From contig NZ_GL892006.1 in assembly GCF_000213575.1 (NCBI RefSeq), positions 392,614-456,613 on the forward strand: 64,000 nucleotides of DNA, read 5' to 3'. This stretch comes from Dysgonomonas mossii DSM 22836. Lineage in GTDB: Bacteria > Bacteroidota > Bacteroidia > Bacteroidales > Dysgonomonadaceae. The translations under genes and the position numbers were made by a program. The notes beneath the pieces were generated by a model. That model did not search any database. It worked only from the letters and a program-made list of their open reading frames with translations, and was not told where the DNA came from. The first letter of the stretch is position 1; each line of letters starts with the position of its first letter. This document shows positions 1-8,637 of the stretch, piece by piece.

Positions 1-984
1 GGCGGAATGGCGGCAGAAGAATTCGACGGTTTTTGTGACGAAATAGTCCCACTTTCCATTATGTCGAAATACTGCTGGAGCAATAACGAGATATTTACAG
101 CCGAGATAAAACTAAGCAACTATTCGAAGGAAGCCCTCTCGAAAAAGAATTTGTCATGGACGCTAAGCAAGGCGCATAGCAATGTAAATGTAGCCAGAGG
201 AGAATTTCCTATCAATATTTCTCAAGGTCATTTAGGCGAAGTAGGAAAAATAAATGTACCTCTTCAAGATATAAATACGGCAACTCAACTCGTATTGACT
301 TTACAAACAGGTCCTCATGTAAATAAATACGATTTATGGGTATATCCCGACAAGGAGATCTCTGTAAAATCGGATATAAAAGAAACTTCGAGCCTGAAAC
401 AAGCTTTAGACTTGCTACAGCAGGGAAATAAAGTATTATATACTCCCGATCACAAAGAAGTAGAAAAACTTTCTGTGGGTGGATTGTTTACTCCCGACTA
501 TTGGAACTATGCCATGTTCAAGAATATTTCGGAATGGCTGAAAAGGGATGTCTCTCCGGGAACACTGTCTATATTGACAGACCCTTCGCACCCGCTATTT
601 AAGGAGTTTCCGACAGAAACACATAGCAACTGGCAATGGTGGATTATATCAAAAAATTCTCGACCATTTATTCTCGACAGAACCCCTAAGGACTATAAAC
701 CGTTGGTACAGGTAATTGACAATATAGAGCGTAACCACAAACTAGGATTGATATTCGAAATGCAGGTTGGCAAAGGAAAGTTGCTTGTTTGTATGTGCGA
801 CCTGAAAGCCATCAGCGACAAACCTGAAGGGAAACAGTTTGGGCAGGCAATTCTCGATTATATGAGTTCTGCCGACTTTGCTCCTACAAATGAGTACACA
901 GCAGAAGATATAAAAAGCCTGTTTAGTACTTCTATAAAAGAGAAGAAGATCGTAGGAGTAAAGAATATTACTACCTATAAGTAA
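1..984 (+). CDS. Glycoside hydrolase family 2, C-terminal part (5' end outside window)
   Basis: The reading frame is open from the first base, so this is the 3' end of a longer gene; the ATG at 7 is internal. The visible 327 residues are the C-terminal region of a large secreted family 2 glycosidase (beta-galactosidase/beta-glucuronidase superfamily). Recognisable are the beta-sandwich-like start (EEFDGFCDEIVPL), then a segment with GLFTPDYWNYAMFKNISE, DPSHPLFKEFPTETHSNWQWW and FILD, which is typical of the C-terminus of Bacteroidetes GH2 enzymes. The catalytic barrel is not in the window, so the substrate cannot be read. The convergent neighbour operon metabolises hexuronates, which makes a uronic-acid substrate possible but unproven. 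Confidence 0.75.
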   Translation, partial: GGMAAEEFDGFCDEIVPLSIMSKYCWSNNEIFTAEIKLSNYSKEALSKKNLSWTLSKAHSNVNVARGEFPINISQGHLGEVGKINVPLQDINTATQLVLTLQTGPHVNKYDLWVYPDKEISVKSDIKETSSLKQALDLLQQGNKVLYTPDHKEVEKLSVGGLFTPDYWNYAMFKNISEWLKRDVSPGTLSILTDPSHPLFKEFPTETHSNWQWWIISKNSRPFILDRTPKDYKPLVQVIDNIERNHKLGLIFEMQVGKGKLLVCMCDLKAISDKPEGKQFGQAILDYMSSADFAPTNEYTAEDIKSLFSTSIKEKKIVGVKNITTYK

Positions 985-988
985 ATAG

Positions 989-1062
989 AACTTATCATTC
1001 TGAATGAAGTCAGAGATCTCATATCCGATAGAGAATGTTCGTTACATTCAGAATGACAAGTT
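989..1062. terminator. Long imperfect hairpin between convergent genes (bidirectional terminator or dispersed repeat)
   Basis: Bases 989-1006 pair with 1045-1062 over 18 bp with one mismatch (core CATTCTGAATG / CATTCAGAATG). It lies between the stop of the GH2 gene and the stop of uxuA. The layout resembles the hairpin at 47224-47280. It may end transcription from both sides; there is no long T-run. Confidence 0.55.
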
Positions 1063-1069
1063 ATAATAG

Positions 1070-2242
1070 TTACTGATATAGCGTCTTAGCTATCCCCTGT
1101 TCCAAGCCGCGAAGCTCAGCCAAACCACGAAGGCGGCCAATGCAGGAATATCCCGGATTGGTTTTCTTGTTCAGATCGTCAATCATCTGATGTCCGTGAT
1201 CGGGACGGAAAGGGATAGATATATTACGTTGCTGTTGTATTTCCAGGAGTCCTTTCATTACACCATACATGTCCACATCGCCTTCGAGATGATTTGCCTC
1301 GTAAAAGTTACCCTCCGCATCACGCTGAGTAGAACGCAAATGCACGAAGTTGACTCTGTGACCCAAGCGTTTGATCATATTAGGCAAGTCGTTATCGGCA
1401 CGCACACCGAATGAACCTGTGCAAAAGCATAGTCCGTTAGACTTGTTAGGCACAGCCTCAACCAATTTATTAAAGTCTGATTCCGTGCTCAGAATGCGAG
1501 GTAATCCTAAAATCGGATAAGGCGGATCATCGGGATGGATAGCCAGCTTCACACCTGCCTCATCGGCAACAGGCGCAATCTCTTTTACGAACTCTATCAG
1601 GTTTTTTCGTAGCGTTTCAGCATCTATATCTTTATAGCGATCAAGCTGCGCTTGAAACTCTTCAAGGGTAAAACTTTCTTCTGCACCCGGTAGTCCGGCA
1701 ATCATATTACTGACTAATAGCTCTTTATCCTCCTGCGTCATTTCTTCGAAGCGTTTCTTCGCTTTAGCAATATCTTCCGATGAGTATTCTTGCTCTGCAC
1801 CGGGACGTTTTAGTATAAACAATTCGAATGCCATAAAAGCCGCACGCTCAAAACGTAACGCCTTCGACCCGTCGGGCATTGTATAAGCCAAGTCGGTACG
1901 TGTCCAATCCAGCACTGGCATAAAATTGTATGTAACAATCGTTATGCCGCATTTAGCTAGGTTACGAATGCTTTCTTTATAGTTATCAATGTACTTTCGG
2001 TAGTCTCCTTCCTGAGTTTTTATATGTTCATGCACAGGGATGCTTTCCACAACAGACCACCTGAGACCGGCACTTTCAATTATATCCTTGCGCTTTTGTA
2101 TTTCTTCCACTGTCCACACTTCACCATTCTTGATATGATGCAGTGCGGTTACAATGCCTGTTGCCCCTGCTTGCTTTATATCCAACAATGATACCGGGTC
2201 ATTTGGCCCGTACCATCTCCATGTTTGTTCGCTACGTATCAT
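1070..2242 (-). CDS. uxuA: Mannonate dehydratase
   Basis: 390 residues, full length for UxuA. It dehydrates D-mannonate to 2-keto-3-deoxy-D-gluconate in hexuronate breakdown in the cytoplasm. The N-terminus ([19 protein letters not shown], then [14 protein letters not shown]) and the metal-binding stretches AIHPDDPP and [12 protein letters not shown], followed by HLRST and FRPDHGHQM, are characteristic of this TIM-barrel family and supply the conserved His, Cys and Asp ligands. It is the last gene of a three-gene unit with the SDR gene 28 bp upstream and a LacI regulator before that. The start is ATG at 2242. Confidence 0.96.
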   Translation of the reverse strand: MIRSEQTWRWYGPNDPVSLLDIKQAGATGIVTALHHIKNGEVWTVEEIQKRKDIIESAGLRWSVVESIPVHEHIKTQEGDYRKYIDNYKESIRNLAKCGITIVTYNFMPVLDWTRTDLAYTMPDGSKALRFERAAFMAFELFILKRPGAEQEYSSEDIAKAKKRFEEMTQEDKELLVSNMIAGLPGAEESFTLEEFQAQLDRYKDIDAETLRKNLIEFVKEIAPVADEAGVKLAIHPDDPPYPILGLPRILSTESDFNKLVEAVPNKSNGLCFCTGSFGVRADNDLPNMIKRLGHRVNFVHLRSTQRDAEGNFYEANHLEGDVDMYGVMKGLLEIQQQRNISIPFRPDHGHQMIDDLNKKTNPGYSCIGRLRGLAELRGLEQGIAKTLYQ

Positions 2243-2270
2243 ATATTATTTTTTTTATATTCAGTATATA

Positions 2271-3086
2271 TCAAATAGTAAATGAATCAAACCCTCCGTC
2301 TACAACAAGAATAGAACCATTTACAAAACCCGACGCATCGCTTACCAAATAGTGAATAGAGCCTAACAGTTCATCTGATTCTCCAAATCGACGAAATGGC
2401 GTATGTGCTACAATTGATTTTGCCCGGTCGGTATACGAACCATCAGGATTAAGCAATAGCGAACGGTTTTGCTCGGTAATGAAGAAGCCTGGAGCAATGG
2501 CATTCACCCGAAAATTATCCCCAAATTTGAGAGACAGCTCTCCTGCCATATACTTTGTAAAGTTGGCTACAGCAGCTTTTGCCACACCATAGCCCATTAC
2601 ACGGGTTAACGGGCGAAACGAAGACTCGGAAGCAATATTGATTATGTTGCCTTTGCCATTGTCTACCATTGCCTTTGCAAAAACCAAAGTAGGTAATACC
2701 GTCCCAAAAAGATTAAGGTCTATCACATCCCGAAATGCACTAACATCTATATCGAAGATCGTTTTATCGGGCGGAATAGTAGCCCCCGCCATATTCCCTC
2801 CGGCTGCATTTATCAGCACATCGATTTTGCCATACTTGCGGACTATCGCTTCTCTATTTTCTTCAAGGTTGGCCTTATTCAGAACATCTGACACAAAGAA
2901 AACGGCCTCATTGCCCGATGATTTTATTTTCTCAGCAAGGGCTTCACCCTTTTCTTTAGAGCGCCCGAGAATAACAACTTTAGCACCTTGTTCTGCTAAG
3001 TATTCTGCCATCTGTGCGCCTAATATGCCATAGCCTCCTGTTATGGCTATAACTTTATCTTGGATATCGAATATGTTTTTTTTCAT
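2271..3086 (-). CDS. SDR-family D-mannonate oxidoreductase (fructuronate reductase)
   Basis: 271 residues. A classical short-chain dehydrogenase: glycine-rich NAD(P) site TGGYGILGAQMAEYL at about 17-31, NAAGG near residue 93, the catalytic Ser in NIASESSF and the YGVAK Tyr/Lys pair, ending FVNGSILVVDGGF. Placed between a LacI regulator and uxuA, it most likely reduces D-fructuronate to D-mannonate, the job done by UxuB in enterobacteria; SDR enzymes in this role are known in other bacteria. Its ATG overlaps the regulator stop codon (ATGA, 4 bp), so translation is probably coupled. The function rests on context; as an isolated SDR the substrate could not be named. Confidence 0.85.
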   Translation of the reverse strand: MKKNIFDIQDKVIAITGGYGILGAQMAEYLAEQGAKVVILGRSKEKGEALAEKIKSSGNEAVFFVSDVLNKANLEENREAIVRKYGKIDVLINAAGGNMAGATIPPDKTIFDIDVSAFRDVIDLNLFGTVLPTLVFAKAMVDNGKGNIINIASESSFRPLTRVMGYGVAKAAVANFTKYMAGELSLKFGDNFRVNAIAPGFFITEQNRSLLLNPDGSYTDRAKSIVAHTPFRRFGESDELLGSIHYLVSDASGFVNGSILVVDGGFDSFTI

Positions 3087-4147
3087 AGTTTATAATTACT
3101 GTAATAGTCAACGTTTTCTTTTATGAGTATATCGATCGGCATATAGTTTACTTTTTCGGGAGTTTGCTTGAATAAGAAATAGTTTCCCATTGCTTTCAAG
3201 GCATCATATCCTTGCAACTCGGGACGCTGCGATAGAATGAAAGATATACGCCCTTCTCTCAGTCCTTTTACATTCCGTTCTATGGCGTCATGCCCTACCA
3301 GCCTAATCTTATTTTGCTGATCGGCATCAAGTTTTTCCAAGAGGGTAACTAGTTCATATATCCGTGAATTGAGAACGATTCCCCCAACCAACCCCTGACT
3401 ATTATTGATGATGTCCTTCACTTGAAGAAGACTCATTGTATAGTCATCGGGATTGATTTCAATATGATGAATATTCCCCCTAAAGTTGTTGTTCTCGAGA
3501 TATTCCATAAATCCGTTTTCACGGGTTTTCATCTGTACAGAGATTTCCTTATACCTAAAACGTATATGGGCTATTATAATATCAGCGACCGTCCCTACCT
3601 CGTTCAATAAAAGCTTAGCGGCAATAACACCTGTACCGAATGAGTCGCCACCAAAGTAAGAAAGGTCTTTTTGCCCCGATATACCCGAATCTATATAAAT
3701 GTATGGCGTGCCTTTAGCATCCAGTTCTTTTGACAACTTGATAACATAATCACCAAACAGAGTAGCAATTAACACGCCATCAAACTCTTTCTCTTTAAAA
3801 GAATTAACGGCATTGATAAAGGAAAAGCGGTCATATTGATTGAAAAGGAAGTACTCTGTGCTTATATTGAATTTCTTTAATTCATCTGTAGCTTTATCGA
3901 TGCCTTCACAAACCAACTGCCAATAATCGCCGGAAGAATAAGTTGGTGCAAGAATAGCAAACCTGTAACTCTTCTTTGATGCCAGAAAACGGGCGACCAT
4001 ATTCGGTTCGTAGTTTATTTCTTTCAGAACCTTTTCTACTTTGGCTCTTTTCTCTTCTGATACTCTTCCCCTATTGTGCAGTACCCTGTCGACCGTGCCG
4101 GTGGAAACACCAGCCATGCGGGCTATATCTATAATTCGTATATTCAT
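3083..4147 (-). CDS. LacI-family transcriptional regulator of the hexuronate operon
   Basis: 354 residues from the ATG at 4147. The N-terminus (MNIRIIDIARMAGVSTGTVDRVLHNRGRVSE) is the LacI helix-turn-helix and hinge; the rest is a periplasmic-binding-protein-like sensor domain (FAILAPTY, FDGVLIATLF, YIYIDSG, RLVGHDAIERNVKGLREGRI). An in-frame ATG at 4180 would add 11 unconserved residues and sits almost on the predicted transcription start, so 4147 is preferred. It is first in the operon with the SDR and uxuA and probably responds to a hexuronate or its keto-acid product. A perfect 16-bp palindrome lies 75 bp upstream. Confidence 0.9.
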   Translation of the reverse strand: MNIRIIDIARMAGVSTGTVDRVLHNRGRVSEEKRAKVEKVLKEINYEPNMVARFLASKKSYRFAILAPTYSSGDYWQLVCEGIDKATDELKKFNISTEYFLFNQYDRFSFINAVNSFKEKEFDGVLIATLFGDYVIKLSKELDAKGTPYIYIDSGISGQKDLSYFGGDSFGTGVIAAKLLLNEVGTVADIIIAHIRFRYKEISVQMKTRENGFMEYLENNNFRGNIHHIEINPDDYTMSLLQVKDIINNSQGLVGGIVLNSRIYELVTLLEKLDADQQNKIRLVGHDAIERNVKGLREGRISFILSQRPELQGYDALKAMGNYFLFKQTPEKVNYMPIDILIKENVDYYSNYKL

Positions 4148-4190
4148 ATTTCGATAGAAACTGTATGTCTGTATACACATTACTTGATTG

Positions 4191-4237
4191 CAAAATTAAT
4201 CTTTTAAGATTAGCAAACAACATGTGTGCGCACACAT
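4191..4237 (-). promoter_or_regulatory. Promoter and candidate LacI-type operators of the hexuronate operon
   Basis: On the minus strand a -7 box TAATTTTG lies at 4198-4191. Two palindromes follow upstream: TAATCTT-TT-AAGATTA at 4197-4212 and the perfect ATGTGTGCGCACACAT at 4222-4237. LacI-family operators are typically 14-20 bp palindromes with a central CG or GC step, which fits the second. A TTTG sits only 15 nt from the -7 box, shorter than usual, so the -33 element is uncertain. Confidence 0.6.
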
Positions 4238-4327
4238 ATTTAGGGAGTAAAATATAAACAATTGATTACAAGCAGATAAATAATATCACTATGCTAAACA
4301 ACATATTTTAGATGAAAGGGTAATTAT

Positions 4328-5272
4328 TTAAAAATACAACAGCAAAAACAGATCGACACATACGGCAAAGACCATCAATATTTCCGTACGGGTATTGACC
4401 CGAACAGCAACTTTAAGGTCTGCTGAAGTCAGTTCTTTATCATTATATCCGATATAAGGCTTTTCGACCCGTTGTCCGAAATAGACATTCGATCCACCAA
4501 AGCGACAATTAAGAATACCGGCTAAAGCAGCCTCAGGATAGCCGGAGTTGGGACTTGCATGCTGAGAGCCAAACTTTCGGACAAAAGATAGTAATGAGAT
4601 TTTTCCACTTACGACTATCATCAGTAAAGATGTTAGACGTGCAGGAATATAATTTGCAACATCATCTATCCGTGCAGCCCAACACCCAAATTGCTTATAC
4701 CGATCGCTCTTATATCCAATCATAGAGTCTAGCGTATTGATCATCTTATAGGCAAACATGCCGGGTACACCCAGAAGTATAAACCAAAATAATGGAGCGA
4801 TAACTCCGTCACTAAGATTTTCGGATAATGTTTCTAACGCAGCCGTACGTATCTGCTGAGGCGACAGAGCAGAAGTATCACGTCCTACGATACGGGCAAC
4901 CTGTTTTCGTCCTTCTTCGACCGAAGAGTCGACAGCCACAAAAACATTTCTGACCTCATCTATCAAAGTCTTACCTGCAAGGCAAAAGAAAACCACGACA
5001 GAGGAAAAAAGTATAGATAAATATGGACTCAGGTAATCCAATCCTTTAATAATAAAGAAAATAATAAGGAAGCTCGATAATATCAGAATAATAGAGAATA
5101 AAGCTCCTTTCATCATTCGTTTATTTCCTTTGTTGAGTCGCTTTTCGCCCCATGCTATAACTTTACCCATAGCCACAACAGGATGGGGCAACCAGCGGGG
5201 GTCGCCAAACAATTTGTCGGCAGTCCAGCCTATCAGCAAAGGCAAAAGAGTATACAAGAGTTTTATATCCAT
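4328..5272 (-). CDS. cbiB: Adenosylcobinamide-phosphate synthase
   Basis: 314 residues, normal length. This membrane enzyme joins (R)-1-aminopropan-2-ol phosphate to adenosylcobyric acid in cobamide synthesis. Family signatures are WTADKLFGDPRWLPHPVVAMG near the N-terminus, SENLSDGVIAPLFW in the middle and GYPEAALAGILNCRFGG near the end; several hydrophobic segments (about 60-95, 160-180, 210-225, 295-314) are membrane-spanning candidates. Its start overlaps the end of the cobD-like gene by 10 bp, and that gene overlaps cobQ by 4 bp, so the three are cotranscribed. It supplies cofactor that could serve the B12-dependent mutase encoded at 31-37 kb. Confidence 0.94.
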   Translation of the reverse strand: MDIKLLYTLLPLLIGWTADKLFGDPRWLPHPVVAMGKVIAWGEKRLNKGNKRMMKGALFSIILILSSFLIIFFIIKGLDYLSPYLSILFSSVVVFFCLAGKTLIDEVRNVFVAVDSSVEEGRKQVARIVGRDTSALSPQQIRTAALETLSENLSDGVIAPLFWFILLGVPGMFAYKMINTLDSMIGYKSDRYKQFGCWAARIDDVANYIPARLTSLLMIVVSGKISLLSFVRKFGSQHASPNSGYPEAALAGILNCRFGGSNVYFGQRVEKPYIGYNDKELTSADLKVAVRVNTRTEILMVFAVCVDLFLLLYF

Positions 5273-6267
5273 TCTTTAATTGCTTTTACAAACGCATCGT
5301 TTTCTTTGGGCAACTGTGTTGCAACACGAAAATAATGTTCATTCAAACCATGAAAATTAGAAGCATCACGGATTAGTATGCCATGTTTCTGAATCAAATA
5401 TTCTTTTAGCTCCGAAGCTGTTTTATCCGTCAGCCGACATAAGAAAAAATGTGTATCAGTATCATACACCTCTAATCTTTCTATTTGTGATAATATCTTA
5501 TGAAACCGTTTTGCTTCTGCGATATATTCTTCAATCTTTATTATCTCAGCTCCATTCTCCAATAGGAATTTACCCGCCTCTATCGCCAATCCGTTAACCG
5601 ACCACGGCATACAATATCTAGAAATCAACGCCACTGTTTCTGAGCAGGCTGTTATATATCCTAATCTAAGTCCGGGAATAGCATAACGCTTTGTCATTGA
5701 ATGTAACAATATCACATTCTTGTATTGCATTGCTTCCGATACAGCAAAAAGTGATTTGGTTGTAAAATATTCATAAGACTGATCTATAACAATATATTTC
5801 TCAGGATGAGATATTATATATTCTTTCAATCTCTCTTTATCTGTCACCGTTCCTGTCGGATTGTTGGGGTTACAAAGCCAAACGATATCTGCTTGTTTTG
5901 GTATATCATCTATAGATTTTACCATACTGACAATATGGTCATTTACCAAACAGGCATCACCATATTCGCTAAAGGTAGGCTGAATAACAGCAGAATGCTT
6001 TCCTCTAAAAGCCTGAGCTATCATATAAATGGCTTCGGTAGCACCATTTGTTATGCAGATATTATTTGTAGCTACTTGATTCCGGTCTGCTATCAGTCTC
6101 GAAAGAGAGATTGCATCCGGCTCGGGATACGAGTGTATCGACGCTATACAAGAACACAAATAGTCATCCAATACAGACAAGTCTTGCCGGGTATATATAT
6201 TAGAACTGAAATTACTTACGATCTTCTTACCGTAGTTATATATATCGTCTCCGTGCCCGTTGATCAT
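5263..6267 (-). CDS. cobD: Threonine-phosphate decarboxylase (class I/II aminotransferase fold)
   Basis: 334 residues. A PLP enzyme of the histidinol-phosphate aminotransferase type: MINGHGDD at the start (common in CobD), ITNGATEAIY for the cofactor phosphate, WLCNPNNPTG, YIVIDQSYEYF, and the Schiff-base Lys in HSMTKRYAIPGLRLGY, with a C-terminal Arg in YFRVATQ. Placed between cobQ and cbiB, it should decarboxylate L-threonine phosphate to the aminopropanol phosphate that CbiB uses. From sequence alone an aminotransferase role would be possible; the operon decides. The start overlaps the stop of cobQ by 4 bp. Confidence 0.88.
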   Translation of the reverse strand: MINGHGDDIYNYGKKIVSNFSSNIYTRQDLSVLDDYLCSCIASIHSYPEPDAISLSRLIADRNQVATNNICITNGATEAIYMIAQAFRGKHSAVIQPTFSEYGDACLVNDHIVSMVKSIDDIPKQADIVWLCNPNNPTGTVTDKERLKEYIISHPEKYIVIDQSYEYFTTKSLFAVSEAMQYKNVILLHSMTKRYAIPGLRLGYITACSETVALISRYCMPWSVNGLAIEAGKFLLENGAEIIKIEEYIAEAKRFHKILSQIERLEVYDTDTHFFLCRLTDKTASELKEYLIQKHGILIRDASNFHGLNEHYFRVATQLPKENDAFVKAIKEWI

Positions 6268-7778
6268 GATAAGCCGTTGTTGTCTGTCATTATTTTATAA
6301 ACCAAATCCATATCCACATACTTACGAACATGGTCTGCCAACTTATTGTATTGTTCTTCCTTGAAAGCCTTGAAGTCGAAAGTCGTATCGGATAATTTAT
6401 CGGCATAAGGAGATAAAAGATAATCTATAACTATCCCATTGTCCAAAATACCATGTATATATGTGCCAAAACATTTCTCATTCACAAAACATCCGTCTTC
6501 TCTGCCATCTTCCAGCCTATTTAAAGAAGCTTGTTTTGCATTCTCCATCGGAGTCGTTGCTCCCATGTGTATTTCATAGCCTTCACATACAGATTGGGTA
6601 TTCATGAAAGAGAACTTCACCTGACGGGTTACTTTTTCGCCTTCCATTTGTGTTGTTACGGGTAGTAGTCCAAGCCCGGGTAAGCGTTCGATATTACTTT
6701 CCACGTGATTGGGATCGCAAACCTCCTGCCCCATTATCTGATAGCCGCCACAGATACCGACTACTGTCGCTCCGTTTTTATGGGCTTTTACAATACTTTG
6801 GGCTACACCGTTGCGACGAATCTCGTATAAGTCGGAAAGAGTACTCTTGCTGCCGGGTATGAGTACGATGTCCGCTTTTTCTATTTCATCTGTATTATTT
6901 GTGTAATAGAGATGTACACGTGGGTCGCGCTCCAACACATTAAAGTCGGTAAAGTTAGACAAGTGCCTTAGTAATACGACTGCAACATTCACCTTACCAT
7001 GTGTGGACTGAAGATTCTTTGTTTGCAGCATCACCGAGTCTTCCTCTTCTATATAAATATCCTTATAGTATGGCACAACGCCTATTACCGGTATTTGGCA
7101 AAGGTCTTCTATCATCTTAACACCCGATTCGAACAAGCGGATATCCCCCCTGAACTTATTGATAAGGATACCTTTTACATATTTTCTTTCTTCTTCTGTC
7201 AGCAACATAATAGAACCATAAACAGAAGCGAAAACACCACCCCGATCTATATCCGCCACCAATATTACATCGGCTTTAGCATGTATAGCCATCGGCATAT
7301 TTACCAAATCGACAGCCCGCAGATTTATCTCCGAAATACTGCCTGCACCTTCCATCACCACAGGATTGTATCGCTGTGCTAAACGATCGAATGCATCATT
7401 TACTTCTTTGCGGAGTTGCTCTCTACCTTCCACTCTAAAGTACTCATAAGCATGTTGATTACCCACCGGCTTTCCATTAAGCACAACTTGACAAACCTTG
7501 TCAGTCGTTGGCTTCAACAGCAAAGGATTCATATCCGTATGGCAAGGTACGCCCGCAGCTTCGGCCTGTACAGCCTGTGCACGCCCTATCTCCAGCCCTT
7601 CGGGTGTAGCATAGGAGTTTAACGCCATATTTTGTGCTTTGAAAGGTGCAGGACGATAACCATCCTGTAGAAAGATACGGCAGAACGCCGCAGTTATTAT
7701 ACTTTTTCCCACATCGCTGCCCGTTCCTGCAAACATGACAGGACGAAGCTGCTTTGAGGCTTTTTGAGAATGAGACAT
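6264..7778 (-). CDS. cobQ: Cobyric acid synthase
   Basis: 504 residues, full length. It amidates adenosylcobyrinic acid a,c-diamide at four side chains, taking nitrogen from glutamine. The N-terminal half is a dethiobiotin-synthetase-like P-loop domain (FAGTGSDVGKSIITAAFCR, KAQNMALNS, EGAGSISEINL, ADIDRGGVFAS); the C-terminal half is a class I glutaminase with the nucleophile Cys in GICGGYQIMG and a His in YIHGILDN. It heads the cobQ-cobD-cbiB unit. A loose -7-like box (TACCTTTA) lies upstream near 7812; no cobalamin riboswitch is visible in the 185 bp before the next gene. Confidence 0.95.
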   Translation of the reverse strand: MSHSQKASKQLRPVMFAGTGSDVGKSIITAAFCRIFLQDGYRPAPFKAQNMALNSYATPEGLEIGRAQAVQAEAAGVPCHTDMNPLLLKPTTDKVCQVVLNGKPVGNQHAYEYFRVEGREQLRKEVNDAFDRLAQRYNPVVMEGAGSISEINLRAVDLVNMPMAIHAKADVILVADIDRGGVFASVYGSIMLLTEEERKYVKGILINKFRGDIRLFESGVKMIEDLCQIPVIGVVPYYKDIYIEEEDSVMLQTKNLQSTHGKVNVAVVLLRHLSNFTDFNVLERDPRVHLYYTNNTDEIEKADIVLIPGSKSTLSDLYEIRRNGVAQSIVKAHKNGATVVGICGGYQIMGQEVCDPNHVESNIERLPGLGLLPVTTQMEGEKVTRQVKFSFMNTQSVCEGYEIHMGATTPMENAKQASLNRLEDGREDGCFVNEKCFGTYIHGILDNGIVIDYLLSPYADKLSDTTFDFKAFKEEQYNKLADHVRKYVDMDLVYKIMTDNNGLS

Positions 7779-7880
7779 GAAAAATGAACTATAATTTACG
7801 AGTCGTAAAGGTAGAACTTTTATCTGTGAAAAAGTGTATCTTTGAGTGTATCAATTTATCTATTATATATACGTGGAACG

Positions 7881-7943
7881 AAAAAGGTGACAGATCAGAA
7901 ACATACAAACGCCTGTTACTTTTGTTACTTTTGTCACCTTTTT
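7881..7943. repeat. Dispersed hairpin repeat, copy 1 (GTGACAAAAGTAAC family)
   Basis: A perfect 12-bp inverted repeat (AAAAAGGTGACA at 7881-7892, its complement at 7932-7943) encloses 39 nt. Read on the minus strand it begins AAAAAGGTGACAAAAGTAAC, matching the copies at 30916 and 38278. It sits between the divergent cobQ and B3/B4 genes and runs into the promoter of the latter. Confidence 0.6.
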
Positions 7944-7951
7944 CTCTAAAA

Positions 7952-7959
7952 TAACTTTG
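7952..7959 (+). promoter_or_regulatory. -7 promoter box right before a start codon
   Basis: TAACTTTG matches the Bacteroidetes TAnnTTTG element; a TTTG lies 18 nt upstream inside the hairpin repeat. The ATG of the next gene starts only 4 nt downstream, so transcription from here would give a leaderless or nearly leaderless mRNA. Confidence 0.5.
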
Positions 7960-7963
7960 TATC

Positions 7964-8626
7964 ATGGTAAGAATAAACATATCGGAAGAGATTAAGAACC
8001 TTTGGCCCGACTTTCACGGAGCTGCTATTTTTGCGAAGGTAAAAAACACTCCACACAATAAGGAGTTGTGGGATGAGATCAACATATTATCGGAAGAATA
8101 TAAAGCAAATCACGAGATAGAAGATATAAAAAAAAATCCGGCTATCGCAGCCACCCGAGAGGCATATAAGAAGTTTGGAAAAGACCCCAATCGCTATCGC
8201 CCGTCTGCGGAAGCCTTATGCCGTCGTATCTTGCGTGATTTACCATTATACCAGATCGATACATTGGTTGACCTCATCAACCTTGTTTCGATAAAGACCG
8301 GTTATTCGATAGGAGGATTCGATGCAGATAAAATACAAGGAAACAGCTTAACATTGGGTATAGGCAAAGAAAACGAACCTTACGAAGGCATCGGAAAAGG
8401 CATCTTAAATATAGAAGGTTTACCTGTATATCGTGACTCTTTGGGTGGCATCGGCACACCAACAAGCGACCACGAAAGAACAAAACTAAGCGAAGAAACA
8501 ACTAATTTCTTGGCTTTGATAAACGGATATAGCGGAACGAATGGTTTAAAAGAGGCTGCTGAATATATGCAGGCCTTATTGAAAAAATATACAGGCTCGG
8601 AAGATGATAAAATAGTTTATTATTAA
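7964..8626 (+). CDS. B3/B4 tRNA-binding domain protein
   Basis: 220 residues. The whole protein corresponds to the B3/B4 domain found in the phenylalanyl-tRNA synthetase beta chain, here free-standing: NPAIAATREAYKKFGKDPNRYRPSAEALCRRIL, then DLINLVSIKTGYSIGGFD, then YRDSLGGIGTPTSDHERTKLS. Free-standing B3/B4 proteins are thought to edit or bind mischarged amino acids or tRNA, but no exact role is established. The next gene (NAD(P)HX repair) starts 11 bp after the stop, so the two are probably cotranscribed. No alternative in-frame ATG exists nearby, so the ATG at 7964 is the start. Confidence 0.85.
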   Translation: MVRINISEEIKNLWPDFHGAAIFAKVKNTPHNKELWDEINILSEEYKANHEIEDIKKNPAIAATREAYKKFGKDPNRYRPSAEALCRRILRDLPLYQIDTLVDLINLVSIKTGYSIGGFDADKIQGNSLTLGIGKENEPYEGIGKGILNIEGLPVYRDSLGGIGTPTSDHERTKLSEETTNFLALINGYSGTNGLKEAAEYMQALLKKYTGSEDDKIVYY

Positions 8627-8637
8627 ACGGAACGATC

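Noticed and set aside
7779-7880. Cobalamin riboswitch before cobQ
   Set aside because: The conserved B12 box and the expected long leader are absent.
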